From the NCBI RefSeq assembly GCF_003253705.1, contig NZ_QKYU01000009.1, forward strand, positions 1-64,000: 64,000 bases of DNA, given 5' to 3'. The DNA is from Humitalea rosea (GTDB lineage: Bacteria; Pseudomonadota; Alphaproteobacteria; Acetobacterales; Acetobacteraceae). The notes under the pieces were generated by a model. The model did no database searches and had not been told where the DNA came from. It saw only the letters and a program-made list of their open reading frames with translations. Below are positions 17,441-25,489 of this stretch, piece by piece. The first letter of the stretch is position 1. Every line of letters begins with the position of its first letter. The position numbers were made by a program, and so were the translations under genes.

Positions 17441-18462
17441 CAGAACCTCCCGTCACGGACTTCGAACTTCGTCGCCTTGTCCAGGCTGCGCCCGCCGCGC
17501 TGCACCCAATCCGCGACCCAATCGACCAGCACGCCGAGCGGCACCCGGGGATAGCCGAAGCGCGCGAAGGCGCGGCTGGCATCGGCGAGCAAGGCCGTAG
17601 GTGCCTCCTCCCCCTCAAAGATCGGTTCGCGGCCGAAGCGGGCGCCGAATTGCGTGGCCAATGCGCGGATGCTGAGCGTCTCGGGGCCGGTGACATTCAG
17701 GATCGGGCATTCGGCCGAGGCGTCGCACAGCGCGCGCAAGGTCCAGGCATTGGCATCACCCTGCCAGATCACATTGGCATGGCCCATCGCCAGCGGGATC
17801 GGCGTGCCATCCAGCACCTTCCGCGCCACGTCATGCAGCACGCCATAGCGCAGGTCGATCGCGTAATTCAGCCGGATCCCGGCGACCTTTGTCCCCGCAT
17901 GGGCGCCGGCATGCTGGAACACCCGCTCCCGGCCCAGGCAGGAGGCCGCGTAATCCCCGATCGGCGAGGGCAGGGTCTCCTCCGTCGCGCCGCCCGAGCC
18001 GACCGGCACCAGCGGCATGACATTACCGGTCGAGAAGAACACGATCCGCGACCCTGCGTAGCGCTCCGCGACCATCGCCGGCAGCAGCACATTCATCGCC
18101 CAGGTCAGTGGGGTATTGCCGCTGCTGCCGAATTTGCGCGCGGCCATGAAGATCACATTCGGCGCATCGGGCAGCGCGGCCAGTGCCGCGCGATCGGTGA
18201 GGTCGGCCGAAAGACACTCTATCCCCCAGCCTTGCATCCGCTCCCGCAAGCCAGGTTCCGACCAGCGCGCGACGGCGATGACGCGACGCCCGGGATCGGC
18301 CCGGCGTGCCAGGCGGCACAGCGTCGGCCCCATCTTGCCCGCGGCGCCGAGCACCAGAAGATCGCCTGGAACCGTTGCGAACTCGGCCACGAGCGCCGGA
18401 TCGGGGACGGACATCGCCTCCTCCAGCGCGGCCTCATCCGCGAACCCCTTGGCATAGGACAT
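17440..18462 (-). CDS. NAD-dependent epimerase/dehydratase (extended SDR-like)
   Basis: 340-residue protein with a nucleotide-binding motif LVLGAAGKMGPTLCRLA placed unusually far in (near residue 37) after an N-terminal helix region. Further blocks are VIFMAARKFGSSGN and IVFFSTGNVMPL. The usual YxxxK catalytic pair is not obvious: the expected place reads PIGDYAASCLGRERV, with a Tyr but no Lys four residues on. It may therefore bind NAD(P) with altered chemistry. It is the first gene of a two-gene operon with the DHDPS-family gene. Confidence 0.78.
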   Translation of the reverse strand: MSYAKGFADEAALEEAMSVPDPALVAEFATVPGDLLVLGAAGKMGPTLCRLARRADPGRRVIAVARWSEPGLRERMQGWGIECLSADLTDRAALAALPDAPNVIFMAARKFGSSGNTPLTWAMNVLLPAMVAERYAGSRIVFFSTGNVMPLVPVGSGGATEETLPSPIGDYAASCLGRERVFQHAGAHAGTKVAGIRLNYAIDLRYGVLHDVARKVLDGTPIPLAMGHANVIWQGDANAWTLRALCDASAECPILNVTGPETLSIRALATQFGARFGREPIFEGEEAPTALLADASRAFARFGYPRVPLGVLVDWVADWVQRGGRSLDKATKFEVRDGRF

Positions 18463-18587
18463 GCGTCACCTCCGGCGCGGAGGCTACCGCGCCGGGGATT
18501 TGGGTCAAACCGCTCCCGGGGCGGCGGGGGGCCATCGACGGCGCAGCATCCTCGGCTAACCTGCCCCGACAGACAGGAGGACCCCCG

Positions 18588-18890
18588 ATGATCCATGTTC
18601 TCGCCACCATCACCGCCAAGCCGGGCCAGCGCGCGGCGATCCTCGACCTCTTCCGCGCCAATGTGCCCGCCGTGCTGGCGGAGGAGGGCTGCATCGAATA
18701 TGGCCCGGCCATCGACGCGGGCGGCATGGGCACCCCCCTTGGCCCCGACACCTTCGTCGTCATCGAAAAATGGGCGAGCCTTGAGGCGCTGAAGGCGCAT
18801 GCGGCAGCGCCGCACATGGTCGCCTATGGCGCCAAGAGCCGGGAGATGATCGCCAGCCGCCTGATCAATGTGCTGACGTCGGCGCTCTGA
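18588..18890 (+). CDS. antibiotic biosynthesis monooxygenase (ABM) domain protein
   Basis: 100-residue dimeric alpha/beta barrel protein: MIHVLATITAKPGQRAAILDLF at the start, an EEGCIEYGPAID segment, and FVVIEKWASLEALKAHAAAPHM with the family's conserved E-x-W and His. Such proteins act as cofactor-free monooxygenases or as quinol/heme-related helpers. ACAGGAGGA precedes the ATG. The 3' end overlaps the convergent flavin monooxygenase gene by 26 bases. It is divergent from the epimerase gene, with 125 bases between starts. Confidence 0.88.
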   Translation: MIHVLATITAKPGQRAAILDLFRANVPAVLAEEGCIEYGPAIDAGGMGTPLGPDTFVVIEKWASLEALKAHAAAPHMVAYGAKSREMIASRLINVLTSAL

Positions 18891-20205
18891 CCACGGCCGG
18901 GTGCGGGGGCGCGAGCCGTGGCCCCGCACCGAACAGCTTCTGCCGGAGCGTCCCCTCGGCATAGCTCGTCTTGTACAACCCGCGCGATTGCAGTTCCGGC
19001 ACCAGCAGGTCGACGACATCCTCAAGGCATTCGGGGATGACGGTCCGCGACAGGTTGAAGCCATCGACCCCGGCCTCGTTGACCCAGCCTGCCAGCACAT
19101 CCGCCACCTCCGCCGGCGTGCCCAGGATCGGTGGCTGGCGGCTTCCGAGCAGGAACTGCGCCTCCAGTTTTCGGCGCGTCAGCGCCCCGCCGGCGATCTG
19201 CCGCTGGGTCGCGACATTGGACTGGATGGCGTTGCCGGTGCCCTCGATCGGCTCGTCCGGCGCATAGCGGGCGAGGTCGATCCCCATGCTCGCCGAGGCA
19301 TGGGCCAGCGCGCCCTCGATGCTGGCATGGCGGCGGTAGTCCTCGAAGCGGTCGCGCGCCTCGGCGGTGGTGCGGCCGAGGATCACGGTGGCGCCCAGGA
19401 ACACCTTCAGCGCGCGCGGTGCGGCGCGGGCGCGCAGATCGGCGATCTGGGCGGCCACCAGCGGCTTTGGCCCGCCGTTCAGGAACACGCATTCCGCATG
19501 CCGCCCGGCAAAATCCCGCCCCCGGTCGGAGGCACCGGCCTGGTACAGCACCGGCGTCCGCTGCGGTGAGGGCTCGACCAGATGCGGCGCATTCAGCCGG
19601 TAGCGGGGCCCGTCGCGCCGGATCGCATGGACCTTGTCCGGGTCCGCATAGACGCCTGCGGAGCGGTCCGCGCGCACGGCGCCCTCCTCCCAGCTCTCTT
19701 CCCAAAGCGCATAGGCGACCTCCAGAAACTCCTCGGCGCGGTCGTAGCGGTTGTCGTGCGCATCCTGCGCCGCCAGCCCCATGGCCCGCGCCGCGCTGTC
19801 GAGGTAGCCGGTGACGATGTTCCAGCCGATGCGCCCGCGCGTCAGATGGTCGAGCGTGGAAAAGCGCCGGGCCAACGGGTATGGCGCCTCATAGGCCAGG
19901 TTGCAGGTGATCCCGAAGCCGAGGTGCCGCGTCACCGCCGCCATGCCGGAGACCAGCAGCATCGGGTCCAGCAGCGGCACCTGCACGGCATTGCGGATCG
20001 CCGCATCCGGGGTGCCGCCATACACGTCATAGACGCCCAGCACATCGGCCAGGAACAGGCCGTCGAACAAGCCAGCCTCCAACCGCCGCGCCAGGGCCAG
20101 CCAATGGTCCAGGCTGGCATAGTCGGTCGAACGGTCACGGGGATGCGTCCACAGCCCCTGCTGGATATGGCCGACGCAGGCCATGTCGAAGGCGTTCAGC
20201 AGCAT
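18865..20205 (-). CDS. FMN-dependent monooxygenase (NtaA/SnaA/DszA family)
   Basis: 446-residue luciferase-like flavin monooxygenase, the usual size of the NtaA/SnaA/SoxA/DszA group that oxidises nitrilotriacetate, dibenzothiophene or similar compounds using reduced FMN from a partner reductase. Blocks seen: GLFDGLFLADVLGVYD, ERF-like RRFSTLDHLTRGRIGWNIVTGYLDSAARAMG in the flavin region (pieces shown within family order), and TPVLYQAGASDRGRDFAGRHAE. No flavin reductase gene is adjacent. The substrate is unknown. Confidence 0.88.
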   Translation of the reverse strand: MLLNAFDMACVGHIQQGLWTHPRDRSTDYASLDHWLALARRLEAGLFDGLFLADVLGVYDVYGGTPDAAIRNAVQVPLLDPMLLVSGMAAVTRHLGFGITCNLAYEAPYPLARRFSTLDHLTRGRIGWNIVTGYLDSAARAMGLAAQDAHDNRYDRAEEFLEVAYALWEESWEEGAVRADRSAGVYADPDKVHAIRRDGPRYRLNAPHLVEPSPQRTPVLYQAGASDRGRDFAGRHAECVFLNGGPKPLVAAQIADLRARAAPRALKVFLGATVILGRTTAEARDRFEDYRRHASIEGALAHASASMGIDLARYAPDEPIEGTGNAIQSNVATQRQIAGGALTRRKLEAQFLLGSRQPPILGTPAEVADVLAGWVNEAGVDGFNLSRTVIPECLEDVVDLLVPELQSRGLYKTSYAEGTLRQKLFGAGPRLAPPHPAVVRAPTSAH

Positions 20206-20276
20206 GGGCGGGCAGACCTTTTCGAGAGCGCCCGGCGATCATGCGCCGGGAAGGACGAAGCGCCAGCCTCGCCGGA

Positions 20277-21428
20277 TCATTTGTCGGGATGTGGCGGCGT
20301 GCGCACGTCGAAGGTTCGCGCCCCCTCCTTCGGCCCCATCGGCGCGAGCCAGGGGGAAGCGGCGAGCGAGGCCTCGGCATCGGCAAGCCCGGAGGCCCAG
20401 CGCGCGACCATGGTGTTGCGGCTGAACTCGAAATCCTTGGCATAGCCCTGCGCATCCACCGGGCGATAGATGAGCTGGACGATATCCATCGTCGTCACGC
20501 AGCCGAACGCATACAGGAACTTCGCCTCCGGCGTTTCCTTCAGGGCCTCGGGCAGTTGGTCCCATAGCGCCACGATATTGTGGCGCAGGTTCTGGGCGTC
20601 GCGCGAGAGGGTGCTCGCCGCCCGGGTGCGGCTGGAATAGCGGATGTCCTTCTCCCGCTCCTGCACATCGATCAGGGTCGTCGGCAGCGGGCCCTGTGCC
20701 GAGAAGACATCGACCTGGAAGGTGAGGCGCGACCGGCGCGGCACCGTTTCCAGCACGTATTGCAGCGGCGTGTTGGAAACGAGCCCGCCGTCCCAATAGA
20801 ATTCGCCGTCGATCTCAACCGCGGGAAAGCCCGGCGGCAGGGCCCCGCTCGCCATCACATGCTCGGGGCGGATCCTGGTCCTGGCATTGTCGAAATAGGC
20901 GAAGTTGCCGGTGCGGACGTTCACGGCGCCGACGCTGAAGCGCATTTCGCCTGAGTTGATGCGGTCGAAATCGACCAGCGCCTCCAGCGTGCCCTTCAAG
21001 GCGGTCGTCTCGTAGAAGCTGACCGGGCTCTGCCCGAACAACCAGGCCGAGGTGGGCCGCGGCGCGAAAAACCCCGGCTGGCCCAGCAGCAGCGCCGTCG
21101 CGGCACCCAGCCGCCGGCTGTCGCCCCACCCCGCATCCAGCGCCGTCTGCCAGACGGTCGCCAGAGGGGCCGGCAGGCAGGCGGGGGTGGCGGTCACGCC
21201 CTCCCAGAAATCGCGCAGCCGCGCCACGCGGTGCTCAGGCGCGTTGCCGGCGATGATCGCGGCATTGATCGCGCCGATCGAGATGCCCGCGACCCAGTCC
21301 GGCAGATATTCGGACCCGGCCAACGCCTCATAGACACCCGCCTGGTAGCTGCCGAGCGCGCCGCCGCCTTGCAGGACGACGGCGACCTTCTTGTCATAAC
21401 TGGCGGGGCGCGGCGGGATATTGGGCAT
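20277..21428 (-). CDS. patatin-like phospholipase
   Basis: 383-residue patatin-domain lipase. The oxyanion-hole loop is VVLQGGGALGSYQAGVYEAL (near residues 17-36), the nucleophile elbow is GISIGA (Ser near 54), and the catalytic Asp lies in DGGLVS (near 210). It would release fatty acids from membrane lipids. The start at 21428 precedes a lysine-rich stretch and the patatin core; in-frame codons upstream to 21761 lie in the intergenic region and look non-coding. The C-terminal extension matches the DUF3734-type tail of proteobacterial patatins. Confidence 0.87.
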   Translation of the reverse strand: MPNIPPRPASYDKKVAVVLQGGGALGSYQAGVYEALAGSEYLPDWVAGISIGAINAAIIAGNAPEHRVARLRDFWEGVTATPACLPAPLATVWQTALDAGWGDSRRLGAATALLLGQPGFFAPRPTSAWLFGQSPVSFYETTALKGTLEALVDFDRINSGEMRFSVGAVNVRTGNFAYFDNARTRIRPEHVMASGALPPGFPAVEIDGEFYWDGGLVSNTPLQYVLETVPRRSRLTFQVDVFSAQGPLPTTLIDVQEREKDIRYSSRTRAASTLSRDAQNLRHNIVALWDQLPEALKETPEAKFLYAFGCVTTMDIVQLIYRPVDAQGYAKDFEFSRNTMVARWASGLADAEASLAASPWLAPMGPKEGARTFDVRTPPHPDK

Positions 21429-21504
21429 GAGCGCAATCTCCGGGAAAAGCGGGTCAGGGCCAGATGTCGCGTCAGCCGCAGCCGGATTCCACCCCATCCG
21501 CGCC

Positions 21505-21525
21505 TTTCGCCGCGATGCGGCGAAA
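21505..21525. other. perfect hairpin in the 274-base gap between patatin and amidase genes
   Basis: TTTCGCCGC and GCGGCGAAA pair perfectly over nine bases around a GAT loop. It lies upstream of the patatin gene and downstream of the amidase gene (both minus strand), so it could end amidase transcription or be a small repeat. On the minus strand it is not followed by a T run, so a classical terminator is not clear. The rest of 21429-21702 shows no gene I can support. Confidence 0.45.
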
Positions 21526-21702
21526 ATACGCGGCAAGGGGCAGCCGATAGGCAGCGAAACCGGCCGCCCGCATGGATCGGACACTCCCAGAAGCGAGGAG
21601 ATGCGGGCTGGCGGCGATGGAGGGGCTGCCGGCCCTGGGCGCCCTTCTCGTGCAGCCCAGGGCGGCTTGTTCGGCGTGCCGTTTCGGTGACGGCCTTCGC
21701 CG

Positions 21703-23049
21703 TCAGCCGAGCGCCGCCTCGACCGCCGCCGCGACCGCGAAGAGCCGCGCGTCGCCACCATGCTCGCCCATCAGCATGAACCCGACCGGCGCCTCGCCGG
21801 CGCGGTGGCAGGGCAGCGAGATCGCGCAGCGGTCGAGGAAATTGCCGACCGAGGTATTGCGCAGCAGCAGCATGTTGATGCGGTTGTAGTCCGCTTCCGG
21901 CCCGACCTCGGCGATGCTGGGCGGGATGATCGGGCAGGTCGGCATCACCACCGCATCGAAGGGCGCGGTGCGTGGCGCGATCGCCGCGATCAGTTTTTGG
22001 CGCGCGCCGACCAAGGTGATGTAATCCGCGGCGGACATGCGCTCGCCCCGCAGGATGCGGGCCAGGATGCGTGGGTCGTAGAGCGCGCCCTTGGCCGCGA
22101 CGATCTCCCGGTGCAGCGCCCAGGCCTCGCTGGCGGCAAAGCCGCCGGTGGCGTTGACGGCGGGGATCTCGGCCAGCTCCGGCAGGTCGAGCGGCACCAC
22201 CATCGCCCCCGCCGCCACAAGCCGGGCCAGCGTGGCATCGAAACCCGCGGCGACGGTCGCGTCCATCCCGTCCGTCAGATAGGTGCCGCGCGGCACGCCG
22301 AAGCGTAGCCCGGCGAGCGGCAGAGGCAGCGGGGCGATGGGGTATTCCTCGCCCGCCATCGCGGCGTGGATCACGGCGCAGCAAGCGACGGAGCGCGCCA
22401 GCGGGCCGATGGAATCCAGGCTCTGGGACAGTGGGAAAGCCCCCGCGAGCGGCACCGCGGAGGCAGTCGGCTTGTAGCCGACAATGCCGCAGAGCGCCGC
22501 CGGCACCCGGCACGATCCGCCGGTATCCGAGCCCAGCCCGGCAAAGCCCATCCCATCGGCGACCGCGACCGCGGCCCCGGAGGAGGAACCGCCCGGGCAG
22601 CGCCCGGTGGCACGGTCCCAAGGGGAGAGCGGCGTGCCGAAATGCGGGTTCACGCCGAGCCCGCTGAAGGCGAATTCCACCATGTTGGTCCGCCCGAGCA
22701 CGACGAAGCCCAGCCGCTCCAGCCGCGCGACCGCGGGGGCGGTGACCAGCGCCGGGGGCGCATCGGCCAGGGCGACGCTGCCCGCCGCCGTCACCCGCCC
22801 GGCCTGGTCGAACAGGTCCTTCACGCTGATCGGGATGCCCGCATAGGAGGAGGGCGCGCGGCCGGCGGCGCGCAGCCGGTCCATCGCATCGGCGCCGGCC
22901 CGGGCGGCCTCCGCCTGCACCGCGACGAAGGCGCGCGCCCCCTCGCCAGCGGGATCGGCGATGCGCGCCAGGGCGGTTTCAGTCAGTGCGCGGGCCGTGG
23001 TCTGACCAGCGAAAAGGGCCTCCGCGGCGGCGGCGATGGTCTGGGGCAT
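21703..23049 (-). CDS. amidase (amidase-signature family)
   Basis: 448-residue amidase-signature hydrolase. The catalytic Lys lies in IPISVKDLF (K77), the two signature serines in CPGGSSSGAAVA (153-158 region), and GLGSDTGGSCRVPAALCG follows. The C-terminal RNTSVGNFLDRCAISLPCH block is native to this family. The start at 23049 gives the standard N-terminus; no strong ribosome site is visible. Part of the gene (21792-21887) is present as a perfect inverted copy in the TRAP gene just upstream, making it the donor of that rearrangement. The substrate is unknown. Confidence 0.9.
   Translation of the reverse strand: MPQTIAAAAEALFAGQTTARALTETALARIADPAGEGARAFVAVQAEAARAGADAMDRLRAAGRAPSSYAGIPISVKDLFDQAGRVTAAGSVALADAPPALVTAPAVARLERLGFVVLGRTNMVEFAFSGLGVNPHFGTPLSPWDRATGRCPGGSSSGAAVAVADGMGFAGLGSDTGGSCRVPAALCGIVGYKPTASAVPLAGAFPLSQSLDSIGPLARSVACCAVIHAAMAGEEYPIAPLPLPLAGLRFGVPRGTYLTDGMDATVAAGFDATLARLVAAGAMVVPLDLPELAEIPAVNATGGFAASEAWALHREIVAAKGALYDPRILARILRGERMSAADYITLVGARQKLIAAIAPRTAPFDAVVMPTCPIIPPSIAEVGPEADYNRINMLLLRNTSVGNFLDRCAISLPCHRAGEAPVGFMLMGEHGGDARLFAVAAAVEAALG
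21792..21887 (-). repeat. 96-bp perfect inverted repeat, native copy (in amidase gene)
   Basis: Compared base by base, this stretch is the exact reverse complement of 23320-23415 (96 of 96). Here it encodes the conserved amidase residues NRINMLLLRNTSVGNF and onward to HRAGE in their expected place near the C-terminus, so this is the original. Identity stops abruptly on both sides. Confidence 0.95.
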
Positions 23050-23147
23050 AGGGTGGCTCCTGTTGTCACCATTCGCGTTTGACATGGCTGCGCGACACGG
23101 GCCACGCTGCGGGCAATAAAACATCCCTGGGAGGAAATGATGAAGAA

Positions 23148-24638
23148 ATGATCATGCTGACGCGCTTTAGGGCCGTCCTCTTTGCCGCGACCGCGGCACT
23201 GTGTTTCAGCGCCGCCCCGGGCCAGGCCCAGGAATGGCGCGGCTGGAACATCCACGCCGCCGACTACCCCAATGGACGCGGCATGGACCGCTTTGGCGAG
23301 CTGGTGGCGCAGCGGACCAACAACCGCATCAACATGCTGCTGCTGCGCAATACCTCGGTCGGCAATTTCCTCGACCGCTGCGCGATCTCGCTGCCCTGCC
23401 ACCGCGCCGGCGAGGTGCCCGTCGCCTTCGTGCTCGGCATCGCCGCGGTCATCGGTTTTCTCTACGAGGGCATCAACCCCGCGGTCGCCTTCCAGCAGAT
23501 GACCTCGGGGATGAGCATCTTCTCGCTGCTCGCGATCCCCTTCTTCATCTTTGCCGGCGAGATCATGCTGCATGGCGGCATCGCGCGGCGGCTGATCGCT
23601 GTCGCCTCGGGCTGCGTCGGATGGATGCGGGGCGGCTTAGGGATGGTGAACGTCTCATCCTCCATGCTGTTCGGCGGCATCTCGGGCTCGGCGGTAGGCA
23701 CCATCCTGATCCCGGCGATGAAGGCGAAGGGCTATGGCGTGGACTACGCCGTCAGCATGACGGTCACCGCCTCGCTGGCCGGCATCCTGATCCCGCCCAG
23801 CCACAACATGATCCTCTATTCGCTGGCCGCCGGTGGCGGCATCTCGGTCAGCGCGCTGTTCATCGCTGGCATCGTGCCCGGCATCATGATGTGCGCGGCA
23901 CTTGCAGCGGCGGGCTATATCTTGGCCGTCCGGCGCGGATACCCGGCCGAGGCGTGGCAAGGGTTCGGATACCTGTTTCGCACAGCGCTGGATGCGCTGC
24001 CCGGACTGTTCACCGCCGTCATCATCCTGGGCGGCGTGCTTTCGGGCATCTTCACGGTGACGGAGAGTGCCGCCTTCGGCGCGATCTGGGCCGTTCTGGT
24101 CACCATCCTGATCTATCGCAACCTGTCCTGGGCCGATTTTGTCATCGCGCTGAAGGCCAGCGTGCGCACCACCGCGGTCGTTTTCCTGCTGGTCGGCACC
24201 GCAACCGCCTTCGCCTATCTGCTCGCCGTCTATCAGCTGGCCGATCTGCTGACGCGGGGGATGCTCTCGATCAGCGAAAATCCGGTGATCATCCTGCTGA
24301 TGATCAACCTCTGCCTGCTGATCCTCGGCTGCGTGATGGATATGGCGGCGCTGATCCTGATCACCACGCCGATCTTCCTGCCGGTGGTCGTCGCCATCGG
24401 GATGGATCCGGTGCAGTTCGGCATGGTGATGATGATGAACCTCGGCCTCGGGCTCACCACGCCGCCGGTGGGGGCGGTGCTCTTCGTCGGCTGCGCGATC
24501 GGCAAGATCCCTATCGAGGCGGTGATGAAGACGATCTGGCCCTTCTACGGCGCGATCCTGGTCGCGCTGATGCTCACCACCTATTGGCCCGCGGTGTCGC
24601 TGACATTGCCGCGGCTCCTGCTCGGATACGGAGGCTGA
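23148..24638 (+). CDS. chimeric TRAP transporter gene: DctP N-terminus / amidase insert / DctM permease
   Basis: A 496-codon open frame of three parts. Residues 1-57 are a DctP-type periplasmic protein start: a signal peptide ending PGQAQ, then EWRGWNIHAADYPNGRGMDR. Residues 58-89 are a copy of the neighbouring amidase (NRINMLLLRNTSVGN to CHRAGE). From residue 90 it is DctM, the large TRAP permease (PVAFVLGIAAVIGFLYEG, SLLAIPFFIFAGEIM), missing only about the first 17 residues of the first membrane segment. The rest of dctP and the whole of dctQ are absent. The start is uncertain: a good GGAGG site stands before ATGs at 23137 and 23140 that hit a stop at once, while 23148 or 23154 continues the frame. 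A functional transporter is unlikely. Confidence 0.85.
   Translation: MIMLTRFRAVLFAATAALCFSAAPGQAQEWRGWNIHAADYPNGRGMDRFGELVAQRTNNRINMLLLRNTSVGNFLDRCAISLPCHRAGEVPVAFVLGIAAVIGFLYEGINPAVAFQQMTSGMSIFSLLAIPFFIFAGEIMLHGGIARRLIAVASGCVGWMRGGLGMVNVSSSMLFGGISGSAVGTILIPAMKAKGYGVDYAVSMTVTASLAGILIPPSHNMILYSLAAGGGISVSALFIAGIVPGIMMCAALAAAGYILAVRRGYPAEAWQGFGYLFRTALDALPGLFTAVIILGGVLSGIFTVTESAAFGAIWAVLVTILIYRNLSWADFVIALKASVRTTAVVFLLVGTATAFAYLLAVYQLADLLTRGMLSISENPVIILLMINLCLLILGCVMDMAALILITTPIFLPVVVAIGMDPVQFGMVMMMNLGLGLTTPPVGAVLFVGCAIGKIPIEAVMKTIWPFYGAILVALMLTTYWPAVSLTLPRLLLGYGG
23320..23415 (+). repeat. 96-bp perfect inverted repeat, inserted copy (in TRAP gene)
   Basis: Exact reverse complement of 21792-21887. 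It encodes 32 residues of amidase sequence inside a TRAP-transporter frame, where it has no business. Its left edge follows DctP sequence and its right edge runs directly into DctM sequence. The length is a multiple of three, so the fusion stays in frame. Confidence 0.95.
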
Positions 24639-24643
24639 CCGCC

Positions 24644-25489
24644 ATGACCACCCCACCCGCGAAGCCGGTGCTGCTCACCGGGGCATCGGGCAATCTCGGC
24701 CGGGCGCTGGCCCGGGAGCTTGGCGCCGCCGGCTGGACCCTGCGCCTGACCGACATCACCCCCTTCCCCGATGCGCTGCCGCCGGGGGCGAGCTTCGTGA
24801 AGGCCGATCTGAACGAGGGCCTGGCCCTGGTCCGCCAGGCCGAGGGCTGTGGCGCCATCCTGCATTTCGGCGGGGTCAGCGTGGAACGGCCCTTCGAGGA
24901 GGTGCTCGGCCCCAATCTGCGCGGGCTCTACCATGTCTATGAGGCGGCGCGGCGCGAGGGCGCGCGGGTGATCTTCGCCTCCTCCAACCACAGCATCGGC
25001 TTCCACGAACGCCCGCGGGGCAACGAGGCCAAGATCGACGTGGACTGCGCCTTCCGCCCGGATGGCTACTATGGCCTGTCCAAGGTCTATGGCGAACTCA
25101 TGGGCCGCATGTACTGGGACAAGCATGGTGTCGAGAACGTGAATCTCCGCATCGGTTCCTGTTTCCCCAAGCCGATCGACGCCCGCATGCTGGCGACCTG
25201 GCTGTCCTATGCCGATCTGGTGCGGCTATGCGCAGCGGCGGTGACCGCGCCCCGCAGCGGCCATGCGGTGATCTGGGCGGCCTCGGCCAATCCCCGCACC
25301 TTCTGGGGCAAGGATCATCGCGAGCGGATCGGCTGGAAGCCGCTCGACAGTTCCGAGACTTTCGCCGGGGAGGTCGGCGGCATCCTCAGCGGCGATCCGG
25401 TGGTCGAGCGCTACCAGGGCGGCAGCTATCCGGCGATCGAATACTCCCGGACCGCGCCCTCCCCGCGCGACGCCTTCTCGCTCGAGTGA
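24644..25489 (+). CDS. udh: uronate dehydrogenase-like NAD-dependent oxidoreductase
   Basis: 281-residue short-chain dehydrogenase. The NAD-binding motif is LLTGASGNLGRAL near residue 10, followed by the Udh-type FASSNHSIGFH near 113 and the catalytic YGLSKVYGELMGR (Tyr and Lys near 145-149). Uronate dehydrogenase oxidises glucuronate or galacturonate to the aldaric lactone. The gene follows the TRAP fragment by 5 bases and overlaps the aldose-epimerase gene by 4, consistent with a uronic-acid uptake and oxidation operon. The symbol is assigned by motif resemblance and context; related sugar dehydrogenases look similar. Confidence 0.78.
   Translation: MTTPPAKPVLLTGASGNLGRALARELGAAGWTLRLTDITPFPDALPPGASFVKADLNEGLALVRQAEGCGAILHFGGVSVERPFEEVLGPNLRGLYHVYEAARREGARVIFASSNHSIGFHERPRGNEAKIDVDCAFRPDGYYGLSKVYGELMGRMYWDKHGVENVNLRIGSCFPKPIDARMLATWLSYADLVRLCAAAVTAPRSGHAVIWAASANPRTFWGKDHRERIGWKPLDSSETFAGEVGGILSGDPVVERYQGGSYPAIEYSRTAPSPRDAFSLE

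Noticed and set aside
23079..23147. Longer start for the TRAP chimera
   Set aside because: It overlaps the divergent amidase leader; the signal peptide begins after 23148.
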